DNA of 64,000 nucleotides, from positions 1 through 64,000 of the forward strand of contig JANBPK010001067.1 of the NCBI GenBank assembly GCA_027579435.1. The letters are read 5' to 3'. Shown here piece after piece: positions 34,891-44,835 of this stretch; within the stretch, counting starts at the first letter, position 1, and each line of letters starts with the position of its first letter. The position numbers were made by a program, and so were the translations under genes. The DNA is from Candolleomyces eurysporus. Taxonomy: Eukaryota > Basidiomycota > Agaricomycetes > Agaricales > Psathyrellaceae. The notes below the pieces were generated by a model. It had not been told where the DNA came from, ran no database searches, and saw nothing but the letters and a program-made list of their open reading frames with translations.

Positions 34891-35614
34891 TTACACGAAA
34901 TAAATNTGAGGGCCCTCGACGATAATATTCAGCTTCTTGAACTTCTCGCTAACGTACTTGCTATCATCCTTCAACACCTCTCCCTGAGGGTCCCTAAAGA
35001 CCACCTTTCTAGAAAGGGGCGGTTGTTCCAGTCTTCGCTTCGCCCATTCGGGAGGCTGCTCGTGGACTTTGGGACGCGCTTTAAGTTCGTCCCACTCCTC
35101 GCCTTGGATACAAGGAGGTGCATCCCTCGGTAGNCCCAAGTCGATGCGGTAGTTGAACGCATCGCACATTTCGGTCGTGAGGACGGCGAGAATGGCATAG
35201 CGCACTTGTGCGTGGAAATCCGATTTNGGGGCCGGAGCCAACGACGGGGTCAGGGAGGTCTGAGACAGCCCACTCGGGATGGCGGCAACAAAAGTACTCC
35301 AGTTCGTTCCTGAGGCTGATGATGTCGTCCACGGCAAAGAATGTGTAGATGCGGTAGAAGGACGCAGCTGCCGTGTCGGGGAGGAATTGGGGAGATTCGG
35401 TCGGCCGGAACAGTTTGTATATGAAGCCGAGTGGCCCGTAGGGCGGAGACGATTGGATTCGGGAATGTCGCCATGTATTCGGACGATGCCTAGGGTGTCT
35501 ATCGATAATGGCAGAAGANTTTGATATNCATTCGTGCACTAGCGGTGGGAGGGGTTCGATGGCCATCTTGGNGNNGGGAATGAAGAGGGANGGGTCNGNN
35601 ATCTTATCTAACAT
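34891..35614 (-). CDS. Unknown conserved-looking protein, divergent from metallophosphoesterase
   Basis: The frame starts at ATG 35614 (MLDK) or 35566 (MAIEPLPP) and stops at 34891. It contains YGPLGFIYKLFRP, SFYRIYTFFAVDDIISLRNE, YFCCRHPEWAVSDLP and, after 35227, SDFHAQVRYAILAVLTTEM and LSRKVVFRDPQGEVLKDDS. An N at 35227 acts as an extra base; dropping it joins the two halves as SGPKSDFHAQ in one frame of about 240 residues. I recognise no family. The gene lies head-to-head with the metallophosphoesterase gene, the two ATGs being 64 bases apart, so they probably share a promoter. Confidence 0.5.
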
Positions 35615-35677
35615 TTTCCNANGGGCGGGCAGAACTCCATTAAANGAACGAGCTTCCCTTACGTAAAGACTNGTAAC

Positions 35678-36607
35678 ATGGACGCACTCTTGCAGCGCAA
35701 ACCACCAACTCCTTGGGAGCAATTCCAGTCCTCGCCTCTCGAATTCCTAGCCCGCCTACTTTACGANCCACCTTCACTCAGCCAGCTNGGNAGAGCCGGA
35801 GATCCGAATGGCATTCGCGTCGTTTGCATATCCGACACTCATAACTCGCACGACCAGCAGCCGACTCTACCAGAAGGCGATATTCTCATCCANTCAGGAG
35901 ACTTGACTGAACGTGGTAGCNAGGANGAACTGGACCGTGTTNTAACTTGGCTCGANGCCCAACCACACCCCCACAAGCTCTTCATAGCGGGTAATCACGA
36001 TGCTGAACTTCTATCCGGACCAGACATACGAAACTATATTTCCGCCACATATCCCGGTCTCACTTACCTGCAGGATACGTCCACGTCTATCGACATACGT
36101 GGCCGCACCCTACGTGTCTATGGCAGCCCTCACACTCCTCAACAAGGCCCCTGGCAATTCCAATATCCCCGCGTCCGACCGCAGTCTTATGACCCGAACT
36201 CCGAAAGCGAGGCTGCGGAAATCTGGTCTCAGATTCCTCCTGCGACCGACATCCTCATAACTCATGGACCGCCTTTCGGCCATCTCAGTTTCACTGCTGG
36301 GTGTTACGCTCTGCTCATGGCGGTCTGGCGTGTCAGGCCCAGGCTCCACGTATTTGGCCATATCCACGCTGGGAGGGGTATAGAGGTCGTTCCGTGGAAC
36401 ACTGCTCAGAGAGCCTATGAAGACCTCTNTGCTGGGCGANCCGGATTCTTGGGTGNTTTGATCAAGTTGCTGGTCTTAGGATGGTNGCGGGTGTGGGCTC
36501 GATGGTTTGNCATGGACTTGGCCGACGCCACTGTCATGGTCAATGCAGCCTCGGTCTCAGGTTTTCGNAACAATGTTCTGAAGGGNGCCCTCNTGGTGGA
36601 AATTTAA
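35678..36607 (+). CDS. Metallophosphoesterase, 239AB/MPPED-like
   Basis: Single-exon calcineurin-like phosphoesterase of about 309 residues. All metal-binding blocks are present in order: SDTHNSHD (about 52-59), SGDLTERG (73-80), GNHDAE (105-110), THGPPFGH (195-202) and FGHIHAGRG (226-234). The spacing and the short length match the 239AB/UPF0046 group (MPPED1/MPPED2-like), which are two-metal phosphodiesterases with poorly defined physiological substrates. About 17 N calls do not shift the frame. The start at 35678 gives a 50-residue leader before the first metal motif. Confidence 0.85.
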   Translation: MDALLQRKPPTPWEQFQSSPLEFLARLLYXPPSLSQXXRAGDPNGIRVVCISDTHNSHDQQPTLPEGDILIXSGDLTERGSXXELDRVXTWLXAQPHPHKLFIAGNHDAELLSGPDIRNYISATYPGLTYLQDTSTSIDIRGRTLRVYGSPHTPQQGPWQFQYPRVRPQSYDPNSESEAAEIWSQIPPATDILITHGPPFGHLSFTAGCYALLMAVWRVRPRLHVFGHIHAGRGIEVVPWNTAQRAYEDLXAGRXGFLGXLIKLLVLGWXRVWARWFXMDLADATVMVNAASVSGFXNNVLKXALXVEI

Positions 36608-38203
36608 GGGCTCCTTTCGGTGAGTGCCNNCNCGCTTNATTCNTCGATTGTCCCTTACTGGCTTTCTTCTCCAGGGCTGCCGAAGGCCGATCGTTTCCTG
36701 AGCCGTCCTGGTNGTGAAGNTGAATGCGACNGCTTTCGTGCGACTCCTATTNTTTCCTCCCCATCTGGTTAGCGATACATGTGTATGGGTAATTGTGGTT
36801 GGATTTGTAGTATNTCGGTGAGGAGAAGCTGTTGAACCTTCTACGACAATGTGCTGACAGCGCCCTANGGACATCAGTAGCAATAATAANTAAAAAATTA
36901 CGCCTTTCTTCGACTGTCTNAAGCGCGAGATGGAGATACCANAGCANGCNTTCCGTNACCCTCGTTTTGAGNTNATAACTTNATCTCGCGCGCGTCCTCN
37001 CTCGTCATATTCCAGCTGAGACGTCAAGCTCCCACCCGTTTTNACNTTCTTCAGGCACATCACCCANAAGGCCAGAGGTCTCCAAATCAGTGCTAGGTGA
37101 TATCGCGCAATCGACCAAGCAATACCGCAATGTGNTGGAGCAAGATCCGGCGCCTCCAACGAATCAGAGCAGCGTACTCACGTCACCATTCCATTGATTG
37201 TAGCGTTATCGTCAGGGTCGAGGTGCTTTGACGAGGCACAGGGTTTCAGGTCCCGGTGAGTCTTGACGCACATGTTTTCTCCGAGCAAGATTTGAGCTCA
37301 TAAGAGTCATAGGCGCGTTAAGGATCTTGATCTTGGCCANTCATCTGTACTTGATCAGTCCGCGGATAGTNGGCTCAAGTGGGCTTGGTGCTGTTGCAAT
37401 CGANCGCGAAATTACGCAATCTATATTGTAAAGTATGGCAGNCGCTGTTGAGCATGTAGCCTTCATCATACTANAACGCTAGCGAGTGTGGCTTGTGCTC
37501 CTCTCAGGCACAATTTGACTCTCGAAATAGCGCCGACGCCTGGCTTCTTCNAGCTGCNGAGTNCTTCTAGATCTTGCACCNCGCCATGGATCAATTNGAN
37601 CAAGGTNCTCGGCTNGGTGAGCCTCATTCTCTTTTCTCCCTCTGGCCGTCAGTACCTTCTTTTCTGTTTGATCTTTGTTATACTCTCACTCAAGATAGCA
37701 CCACAGGGCTCATNCTCCGACGTTCCGNTCANGTTCGCNCGACGAAAGGCGGGTTACTTACCTTTGGGCAAAAGGTGATCGGAGCACTAGTTTTAATTCC
37801 GCTTGATCCGGAAGAAGGCTCTTCCNTCACTTCTCGACCGGCTCCCTTACACACCCGGGTCCCACATGGTGCACCGTGTGCTCCAGCGCCTCAAATTTCG
37901 CCTGNGCCATAGAACCATGCTGTAACCTACACCATGGAGTCACATTTCCTTGGAAAATGTAACACTTGGTCGTAATTGGGCAAGCTTTCGCCATTCTGAT
38001 GCCAGATGCCGCCTTCTCGCCAATCAACTCTGGACACCGCCCTCCAAAGGCCNGGGCGGATGAGAGTAAAGATGGGAGAAGAAGATGAAGAGATGGATTA
38101 GCTTAAAAGACATCTTCTATTGGCACACGGTCGGTGAGTCCGCTCCCTNGATTCCCTCTTCCCATCTTCCTCCTTCTCCCCTCGGCGTACTGACGACAAC
38201 ACC
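36608..38203. other. Intergenic region, many N, no gene called
   Basis: No recognised coding region. Open stretches on both strands are short or N-riddled (for example minus 36557-37159). The last 150 bases before 38204 are pyrimidine-rich (CTTCCTCC type), as often seen upstream of fungal transcription starts, and probably belong to the promoter of the permease gene. Confidence 0.45.
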
Positions 38204-40208
38204 ATGTCCGCCCAGGATCACGATGATAAATCTTCCAAGAAGGATGATAGTCCCGGCGTTGAGGTCGTAGTTCTNGGCGATGCAGAGTCTATCAAGTTTG
38301 TAGACAACAGTCAAGTCGAGAATCGTCGTCAGATTGGTCTGTTTTCTGCGATTTTCATCATTTTCAATCGTATCATTGGAACTGGGTGAGTTTTGGCATC
38401 TTTTCAACTTCCATGACCTTGGTTTCTGATTATCNTACAGTGTGTTNGCTACACCNAGCTCTATCTTGACTTTTAGTGGGAGTGTTGGACTTTCGCTGTG
38501 AGTATCCACCTTTTATCCCANNTNGATANGATGNGGCTAACGGTNATGGGTNCCTNCAAGGTTTATGTGGGTTATTGGGGCGATTATTGCAGCTGCTGGT
38601 ATGCAGGTGTATATTGTTTGGGGAACGGCGGTGCCGAAGAATGGAGGCGAGAAGAACTACCTTGAGTANCTNTTCCGAAAACCNCGGTTCCTCATCACCT
38701 CCGTGTTTGCGGCGAATGGAGTTTTGCTGGGTGCGTCNNCATCTGAANTCTGGCTGGTTNCTTCTCTCACCGTGATTNTATNTATACAGCTTGGGCTGCT
38801 GGAAACTCGCTNGTNTTCGGTGAATACATTCTTCGGGCNGCCAATGTTGAGCCATCTCGATGGACCTTGCGACTNGTCGGCTTCGCTTGCATCACNTTTG
38901 CNTGGCTCCTGCACGGAACCGCCTTGAAGTGGGGTCTCCGNCTCCAGAATTTCCTCGGTATTATCAANATCATCGTCCTNCTCTTCATCGTCATNACTGG
39001 TTTCGTNGCTCTNGGTGGGCATATGAAGATTGAGAAACCGAACAACTTCTCGAANGCTTTCGAAGGNACCACAGCNAGCGCGTCCTCCTTCTGCTTGAGC
39101 TTGTANAGTGTGAGTGCCGGAAACNTGGTTGCTGCCTANGCGNCCNCATGCTCACNGTTTGTGCATTCTAGGTCATCTGGTCGTTCATTGGCTTCAGTAA
39201 CGTCAATTACGCTCTTGCCGAAGTCAAGAANCCTGAGCGGACAATCCGGATTGCTGGCCCAGTNGCGATCGCTGTCGTTACGATCCTCTACCTCTTAGCN
39301 AACATTGCGTACTTTGCTGGTGCTTCTAAGGAGGATATNACTGGCTCCGGTCGACTCGTTGCTGCACTTCTCTTCCGAAATGTGTACGGCGAGNGGGCAG
39401 AGCGTGCTCTTTCAGCTCTCGTATCGCTCTCTGCTCTTGGGAATGTTCTCTCAGTCGTAAGTATCGCTATTTNATTTCGACCCTTCCACGTTGGTTGACG
39501 CTTGTTTCGTAGATCTTCTCGCAAGGACGTGTTAATCAAGAACTTGGTCGTGAGGGTATTCTGCCGTTCAGCAAGTTCTGGGGCTCGAACCGCCCGTTCA
39601 ATGCACCTCTTATCGGTCTTGGATTGCGTGAGTAGCCTATTTGGGGGATATTTTGCCATTGTGACATCGACTAATGGGCCGTTTAGATTGGCTTATCTGT
39701 ATTATCGTCATTTTCGCACTTCCTCCGGGCGATGCGTACAACTTNGTTATCAACGTCGTACGTTGGACCTCGTTCCTCTTCGCTAGACTTTGTATACTCA
39801 CGGGAGTNCTCGAACCTTCCCTNACAGATTTCGTACCCCTTGTCCATCATCAACGCTGCCATTTCTTTCGGAATCATTTACCTTCACTTCTTCCCCTACA
39901 AGGACTGGCCGCGTGTTGGAATCTTTGGATTGGTCGCGGCGGGCTTCTTTGGAGCTTTCAATGTGTTCTTGTTCATTGTCCCTCTCACTACGCCCCCTGT
40001 TGGCGCCGAACCCTACATCGATCTCCCGTACTGGACCCACGCTGTNGCTGGATGGGCTGTGTTNGGTTTGGGATTCTTGTATTGGGTGATTTGGGCCCAG
40101 ATTCTTCCGAGGGTGTTTGGGTATAAGCTGCGTCGCGTGGAGGAAGTGGGTAAGGATGGGCTTATTAGGAATGTGTTCAAGAGGGTGCCGCATCACAAGT
40201 CGTCATGA
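38204..40208 (+). CDS. High-affinity methionine/amino-acid permease, MUP1-like
   Basis: APC-superfamily plasma-membrane transporter. Exons 38204-38385, 38441-38497, 38561-38730, 38790-39109, 39172-39456, 39513-39627, 39687-39757 and 39828-40208; all phases agree and give 526 residues. The N-terminal cytosolic tail is followed by the first helix IGLFSAIFIIFNRIIGTG, whose GTG motif is the substrate-binding unwound helix of the family. Further helices include VIGAIIAAAGMQVYIVWG, the NFLGIIKIIVLLFIVITGF segment, FSNVNYALAEVKNPERTIR (conserved cytosolic loop) and VAIAVVTILYLLANIAYF. The LAEVKNP loop and the SQGRVNQELGREGILPF segment are typical of MUP1/MUP3-type and LAT-type permeases. Substrate preference for methionine is inferred from overall similarity. 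About 30 N calls. Confidence 0.85.
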
Positions 40209-40598
40209 TCTTCAGGGCGGAGATGATTTGTTTACGACTGCCCTTCCTTTTCTTTGCATTCACATTTGATTTCTTATACCCTTCAGTTTCTTACCCTAGC
40301 CTCTCTATGGCCCATCCTAACCTCTCCGTCCGCCTCTTACATCGTCCGTCAAACCTTCGATCTTCGACGTCTTGCATTTTTTCTGTTGGGACTTTTGGGA
40401 GGAAAATACACTGTATAATTGAAAATTACTTGTATGTAGCGTTGCTTAATGTACAGGGACCTCGTACTTGCCATAGCCTGCTAAATGCGACCCTACTGCA
40501 AGTGAACCGTCGGAGTCTCAACCCTCATTACTCCGCCTATACTAGTACGTAAAACCAACCATTTGTCCCTCTCTTATTTCCTCTATTCAACTTCAACA

Positions 40599-42360
40599 AT
40601 GTCGNCTTCGCAAGAGGTTTTGACAAGTTCAGACCTCACTAACATTATATTCTCATTTCTCGACATTATCACCAAGCATGAAGCCGGAATTCTACCATCC
40701 GAGCACGAAATTCCAGAAACACCAGCGGAATGGAGGAAGCCATTCGCAGAGCTTGCTCTCGTCAATCGGGCATTCTTCCACGCGAGTACGGGCATACTGT
40801 GGGAGACTATGGTCTCCTTGAAACCTTTGCTTGACCTTCTACGGCCAGCTAACGATACACCTGACCAATCCCTTGTGAGTTTTAGAACTGCCCTTTTGTG
40901 AAGTTGATGTTGATGGGTTTCCTTGGTATTATTTTTGACCTAGAGCTATCCGCGTGAAATCCCATCCAGTCGCTGGGATAGATTCAAATTCTATTCCTCC
41001 AGAACGAAAATTCTGGTTATTACCGACGAAGGCTGCCAAACAATCGACCAGTCGTGGATCCAGTGTTTGTCAATGTCGAGCGAAAGTCATAAGCCACTTT
41101 TCCCAGCGATCGAGGATCTCTTCCTCATGTCGCATTGCAGCCTTGCGTTATTCGCTGCATTCTCTGTCCTCCCCAATCTCAAGAGTCTTCATGTCGACTT
41201 CGGACCAGAATTCATCTTTATGCCATCGGAGCGGGAGACCACCGAACAACCCTGTATCTCGCTTGCGGCAGCTGCTGGCGACCAAGCTCGCCACCTTGTG
41301 GCGCTCAATGTTACTCATCCGGCCACGTTCAAAATGACTGCCGCGATGTCAACCATTCGAACCCTAACACGGCTAAAAATACAACTCAGCAACGAAGCTA
41401 CAGTTGAACAACTCAAATGTCTAGATCAACTCAGGGTTCTGGAAACACTCACAATCGAACACAAATACCACCAGGAGGGAATAGAAGATAACTTCCAGTA
41501 TCCTTCCCCAGCTGGGCTTGCTGCCCCGACGTTCCGGCCGTCCTCTCTGGCTAATTTGCGAAGCCTGGTCGTGCTGGGTTCAGGAAAAGCACAATTTCTG
41601 ACTGCAGCGACCCTGTCCCCGCAATTCCTCGAGAACCTCACTTTGGAATCGATCATCTACGGCAACGATTGCAGGGACACTGCCCTCATTCCTTTCGCCA
41701 TCGCAATCCACACCGACAGGAATCGCCGGCTGAAGTGGTTGATGGTCAAGTGGCACCATTACCGCCAACGCTACAACCCTGTGGATTCAGGCGTTCTAGG
41801 AGGCAATGTTGAGTACACCAATCCCGAACGATTGCTCACAGGGCTATCGTCCCTGCAAACCATCACGGCTTTATCATTTTTTCGTACTCCCTTCTTCCCA
41901 GTCGACATCATCTCGCAGATGCATCATCCCATCCCTCCAACAGCTCGATGTTCTTCAATTTTTGCCGATCTCAGCAACCAAAGACCAACTGGTTTTGCCT
42001 TCCCTCACGGCTTTGGAAGGTGTCGCAAAGTCGAACCCTCGACTTCGGAAGCTCGCGATAGTCCTTGATACCTCGGAAATTCCACCCGTTCCAAAGGACT
42101 TCTTTTCAACTCATCGGCTTCAAATACTCGCAGTCCATCCTTTTACGTGGGGCGATATCCACGAGACAAGGGTTGGCTTCTCTCAGGACTCGACCTTCGC
42201 CCTGGGCCGCTACCTTGATAGATTGTTTCCCGAACTGGATTCCGTGACGAAGGGTTTCGTGCCGGACAGGCGTGGACCATGGGTCGGTGTTGAAAAAGTA
42301 ATGCGTACGTGTCAAGAGGTACGGGCGCAAACTATTGCGGATGGTAAACACGATGGGTAG
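40599..42360 (+). pseudogene. F-box/LRR-like protein 2, frameshifted
   Basis: Exon 1 40599-40874 (SQEVLTSSDLTNIIFSFLDI, then LALVNRAFFHASTGILWETM) and exon 2 from 40944, joined in phase. Exon 2 is open to about 41920 and reads LxxL-rich sequence ending FFRTPFFPVDIISQM. From about 41922 the homologous frame shifts by one base: the continuation LQQLDVLQFLP, then SNPRLRKLAIVLDTSEIPPV, lies in another frame down to 42360. Comparison with the paralogue at 42670-44539, which keeps one frame through this point, indicates a small indel at 41919-41926. No splice signals bridge it neatly. It could be a recent pseudogene or an assembly error; the rest is well preserved. Confidence 0.65.
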
Positions 42361-42669
42361 TTTCATGGAGCTGAGTAGAGTACGCTCTGGAATTATGATG
42401 GCGTCATATTCAAGTGTCTGAGTTCCTTGAGCAATAAACTCGATAGCGACCTGATGGTAGACCCATGCCAGTGGATAGGGAACGCATCGAAAATTCGCTT
42501 GAAATAGGGGTGAATATGACACTTGGGGCAAGTTTCGGCATCGTTCAATAGGCCGGGGTGTATCGTGTGAACGTTCAGAACGTTCAGCGGTCCACGCTTG
42601 TCTTTCCCCTCCAAAGCCCACAGGACTCAAAACTAGGCTCAAAAGCTTGCATCTACTTACCTTGCTGAA
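42361..42669. other. Short intergenic region between two F-box genes
   Basis: About 310 bases. A minus-strand open stretch at 42393-42614 contains CPKCH but is not supported by any start or context. Probably the 3' UTR of the upstream gene and the promoter of the next. Confidence 0.45.
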
Positions 42670-44539
42670 ATGTCTGGCAAAAATCAAACATCTACACCCA
42701 ATCCAGGTTCGTCGTTTGCTGTGGCGTTGAAAGCTAGCCTTTGCCGATGCTTAATGCCAAGGTACAGGTGCAAATGGATGCGCAAGCCAAGAAGTTCTGA
42801 ACAGCGTCGAGCTCACCTCGATGATTTTCTCGTTTCTCAAAGATATTACGCGCCTTGAGGCAGGATTAAAGATGACTCAAGACGGAGAAATGCCGGTGCT
42901 ACCCACCAAATGGAAAGCGATATTCGCAAAACTAGCGCTCGTCAATCGCACATTCTTCCATGCAAGTACAGATATTCTCTGGGAGGTGATGGACACGGTT
43001 CAGCCATTCTTTGAAAGATTGCTGGATCCGGATCTGGATGAAGACGGCGCGTTGATTGGAGGTGCATTGGTACGTGTGGCATTTTTGACGCCACCAATGC
43101 CATTGCTCACAATTCTTACATCCTAGTCATACTTTGACGACTTCCTCCCCAACCATTGGGAGCGATTTGAACTATACTCGTCGAAAATGAAGACCCTCAT
43201 CCTGCATCGCAAAAACAGCTTGACAGTCAAAAATGGCTGGCTCTATCTGTTGTCGATTGTCAAAGGCCGGCCTCAGCTACTTTTCCCATCAGTACAAAGG
43301 CTCTACCTCACTTCAAACGACGATTTTTCGCTCTTCATTACCTTCCAAGCCCTATCGGAGATCAGCTTTCTCAGTATTGATTTCGATAAAGAGTCCACTG
43401 AAGAAGACGCAGAATCTTGCGTCGCACTTATGAGGGCGCTCCGTATCAATGCCTCCAAACTCACCGCCCTCCGCATCGTGAATCCTGTGACCTCCCACTT
43501 AATTGACCAGCTCTCGAAACTCTCCTCGCTGACCTTTGTGCACCTCTGCATCAACGACGATATCCAAATTGCAGATGAGTGCGAACGACTCAATAGTCTC
43601 CATTCACTTGAAAAACTTGTGATAGAGCAAATATTCAACGAAAGCGATGTTGAAATCGCGAATGCCTTCCCCGCTTCCAGCGACATCGCTAGGCCTATCT
43701 CCCGCGAATCAAGACTTGCCCATCTCAAGGACATTGTGGTGAAGGCTAATGGAACAACTCAATTTGAGCTTGCAGCAGGGATATTACCTCGCCATCTCAT
43801 GGACCTAGAATTAGAAATTCTCCCCGACATTCTCTGTACGCAAATGGTCCTCGCACCACTCTTTATCACCATCTACGCTGAACGAAATCGGCAAATGACA
43901 TCACTGAAGGTCCGGTGCCCGCCTTTGGTAGCTGGGATCGATCCATCCGAGCTGGAGGACCTTCGCGAGAACACCCTTTATACCACCACAACGACATTTA
44001 TCGCGGCACTTACCTCCCTGGCTGCCCTCACCACACTCTCAATCACTGGGATACCATTTTTTGCTGTGGACATCATCATTCAGATGTTCAGGGTTTTGCA
44101 AAAGTTGCCCCTATTGGAGACGTTCAGGTTCCTACCTTCGGCGGTGACGATACTCGATTCTGACGTACTGGCGTTACCACCCCTGGCCCTTCTAGAGGAA
44201 ATTTCTAGGCGAAGCCCACGTTTAGTCGAGCTGGCGATTCCGATGGATCCCTCAGCCGTTCCCGACGTTCCTAGAGACTACCTTTCGACACACAATTTGC
44301 GGTCGTTGTGGCTGAGCCTGCCGACCCAGGGCGTCGTTGCCCTTTCCCAAGGAGACCAAGCTGTGGAATTAGCCCTTTATCTCGATGGCCTTTTTCCACA
44401 GTTGAAATCTCTGTCCGACTACTCCGAGGCAACACAGGGCGATAGGAATGCATGGAGGCCCATCGAGAGGATCGTGTTTTCATACCAGAAGCTTCGTGGC
44501 AGAATGGTCGAAGCTGCACGACTCTCCGCTACTATTTAA
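42670..44539 (+). CDS. F-box/LRR-like protein 3 (intact)
   Basis: Three exons, 42670-42706, 42768-43069 and 43127-44539, 583 residues, phases consistent. The F-box-like part has SQEVLNSVELTSMIFSFLKD and LALVNRTFFHASTDILWEVM. After the second intron the motif NHWERFELYSSKMKTLIL begins a Leu-rich C-terminal part with repeated strands (LYLTSNDDFSLFITF, LTALRIVNPV, LTTLSITGIPFFAVDIIIQM). Adjacent F-box/LRR genes 2, 4 and 5 share exactly these landmarks, so the group is one recently expanded subfamily. F-box proteins of this kind probably recruit substrates to SCF ubiquitin ligase; ligand unknown. Confidence 0.82.
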
Positions 44540-44835
44540 GTGGACTAATCTCGCCATACGCTTATATCCATGTGCTCACTTCTCTGTTTGGACGTTTAAT
44601 GTGACGAAACTGCTTTCAACTAATCGAGACGGACGAGGGATGGTTGAAGGAGACGAGGGCCTCGATGCTAATCTATGTAACATTGTACATGTGCATATAA
44701 AACTAACGATCGATAAAGATATAGGCGAGAAATGTGAGACGTGGAAGTGTGTATGTATCCAAAAGGCTTGCGCTACTCGGACGTTGAACGTTGAGATGGG
44801 AGGCAGGGAAGAACCAGAAATTGACTCGTACCTCC

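Noticed and set aside
37488..37912. Short plus-strand open frames in the region before the permease
   Set aside because: Interrupted by many N calls and without any recognisable segment; no support.
41915..42068. Possible intron to explain the frame change in F-box gene 2
   Set aside because: No GT-AG pair joins the homologous residues; the paralogues have uninterrupted coding sequence at this position.
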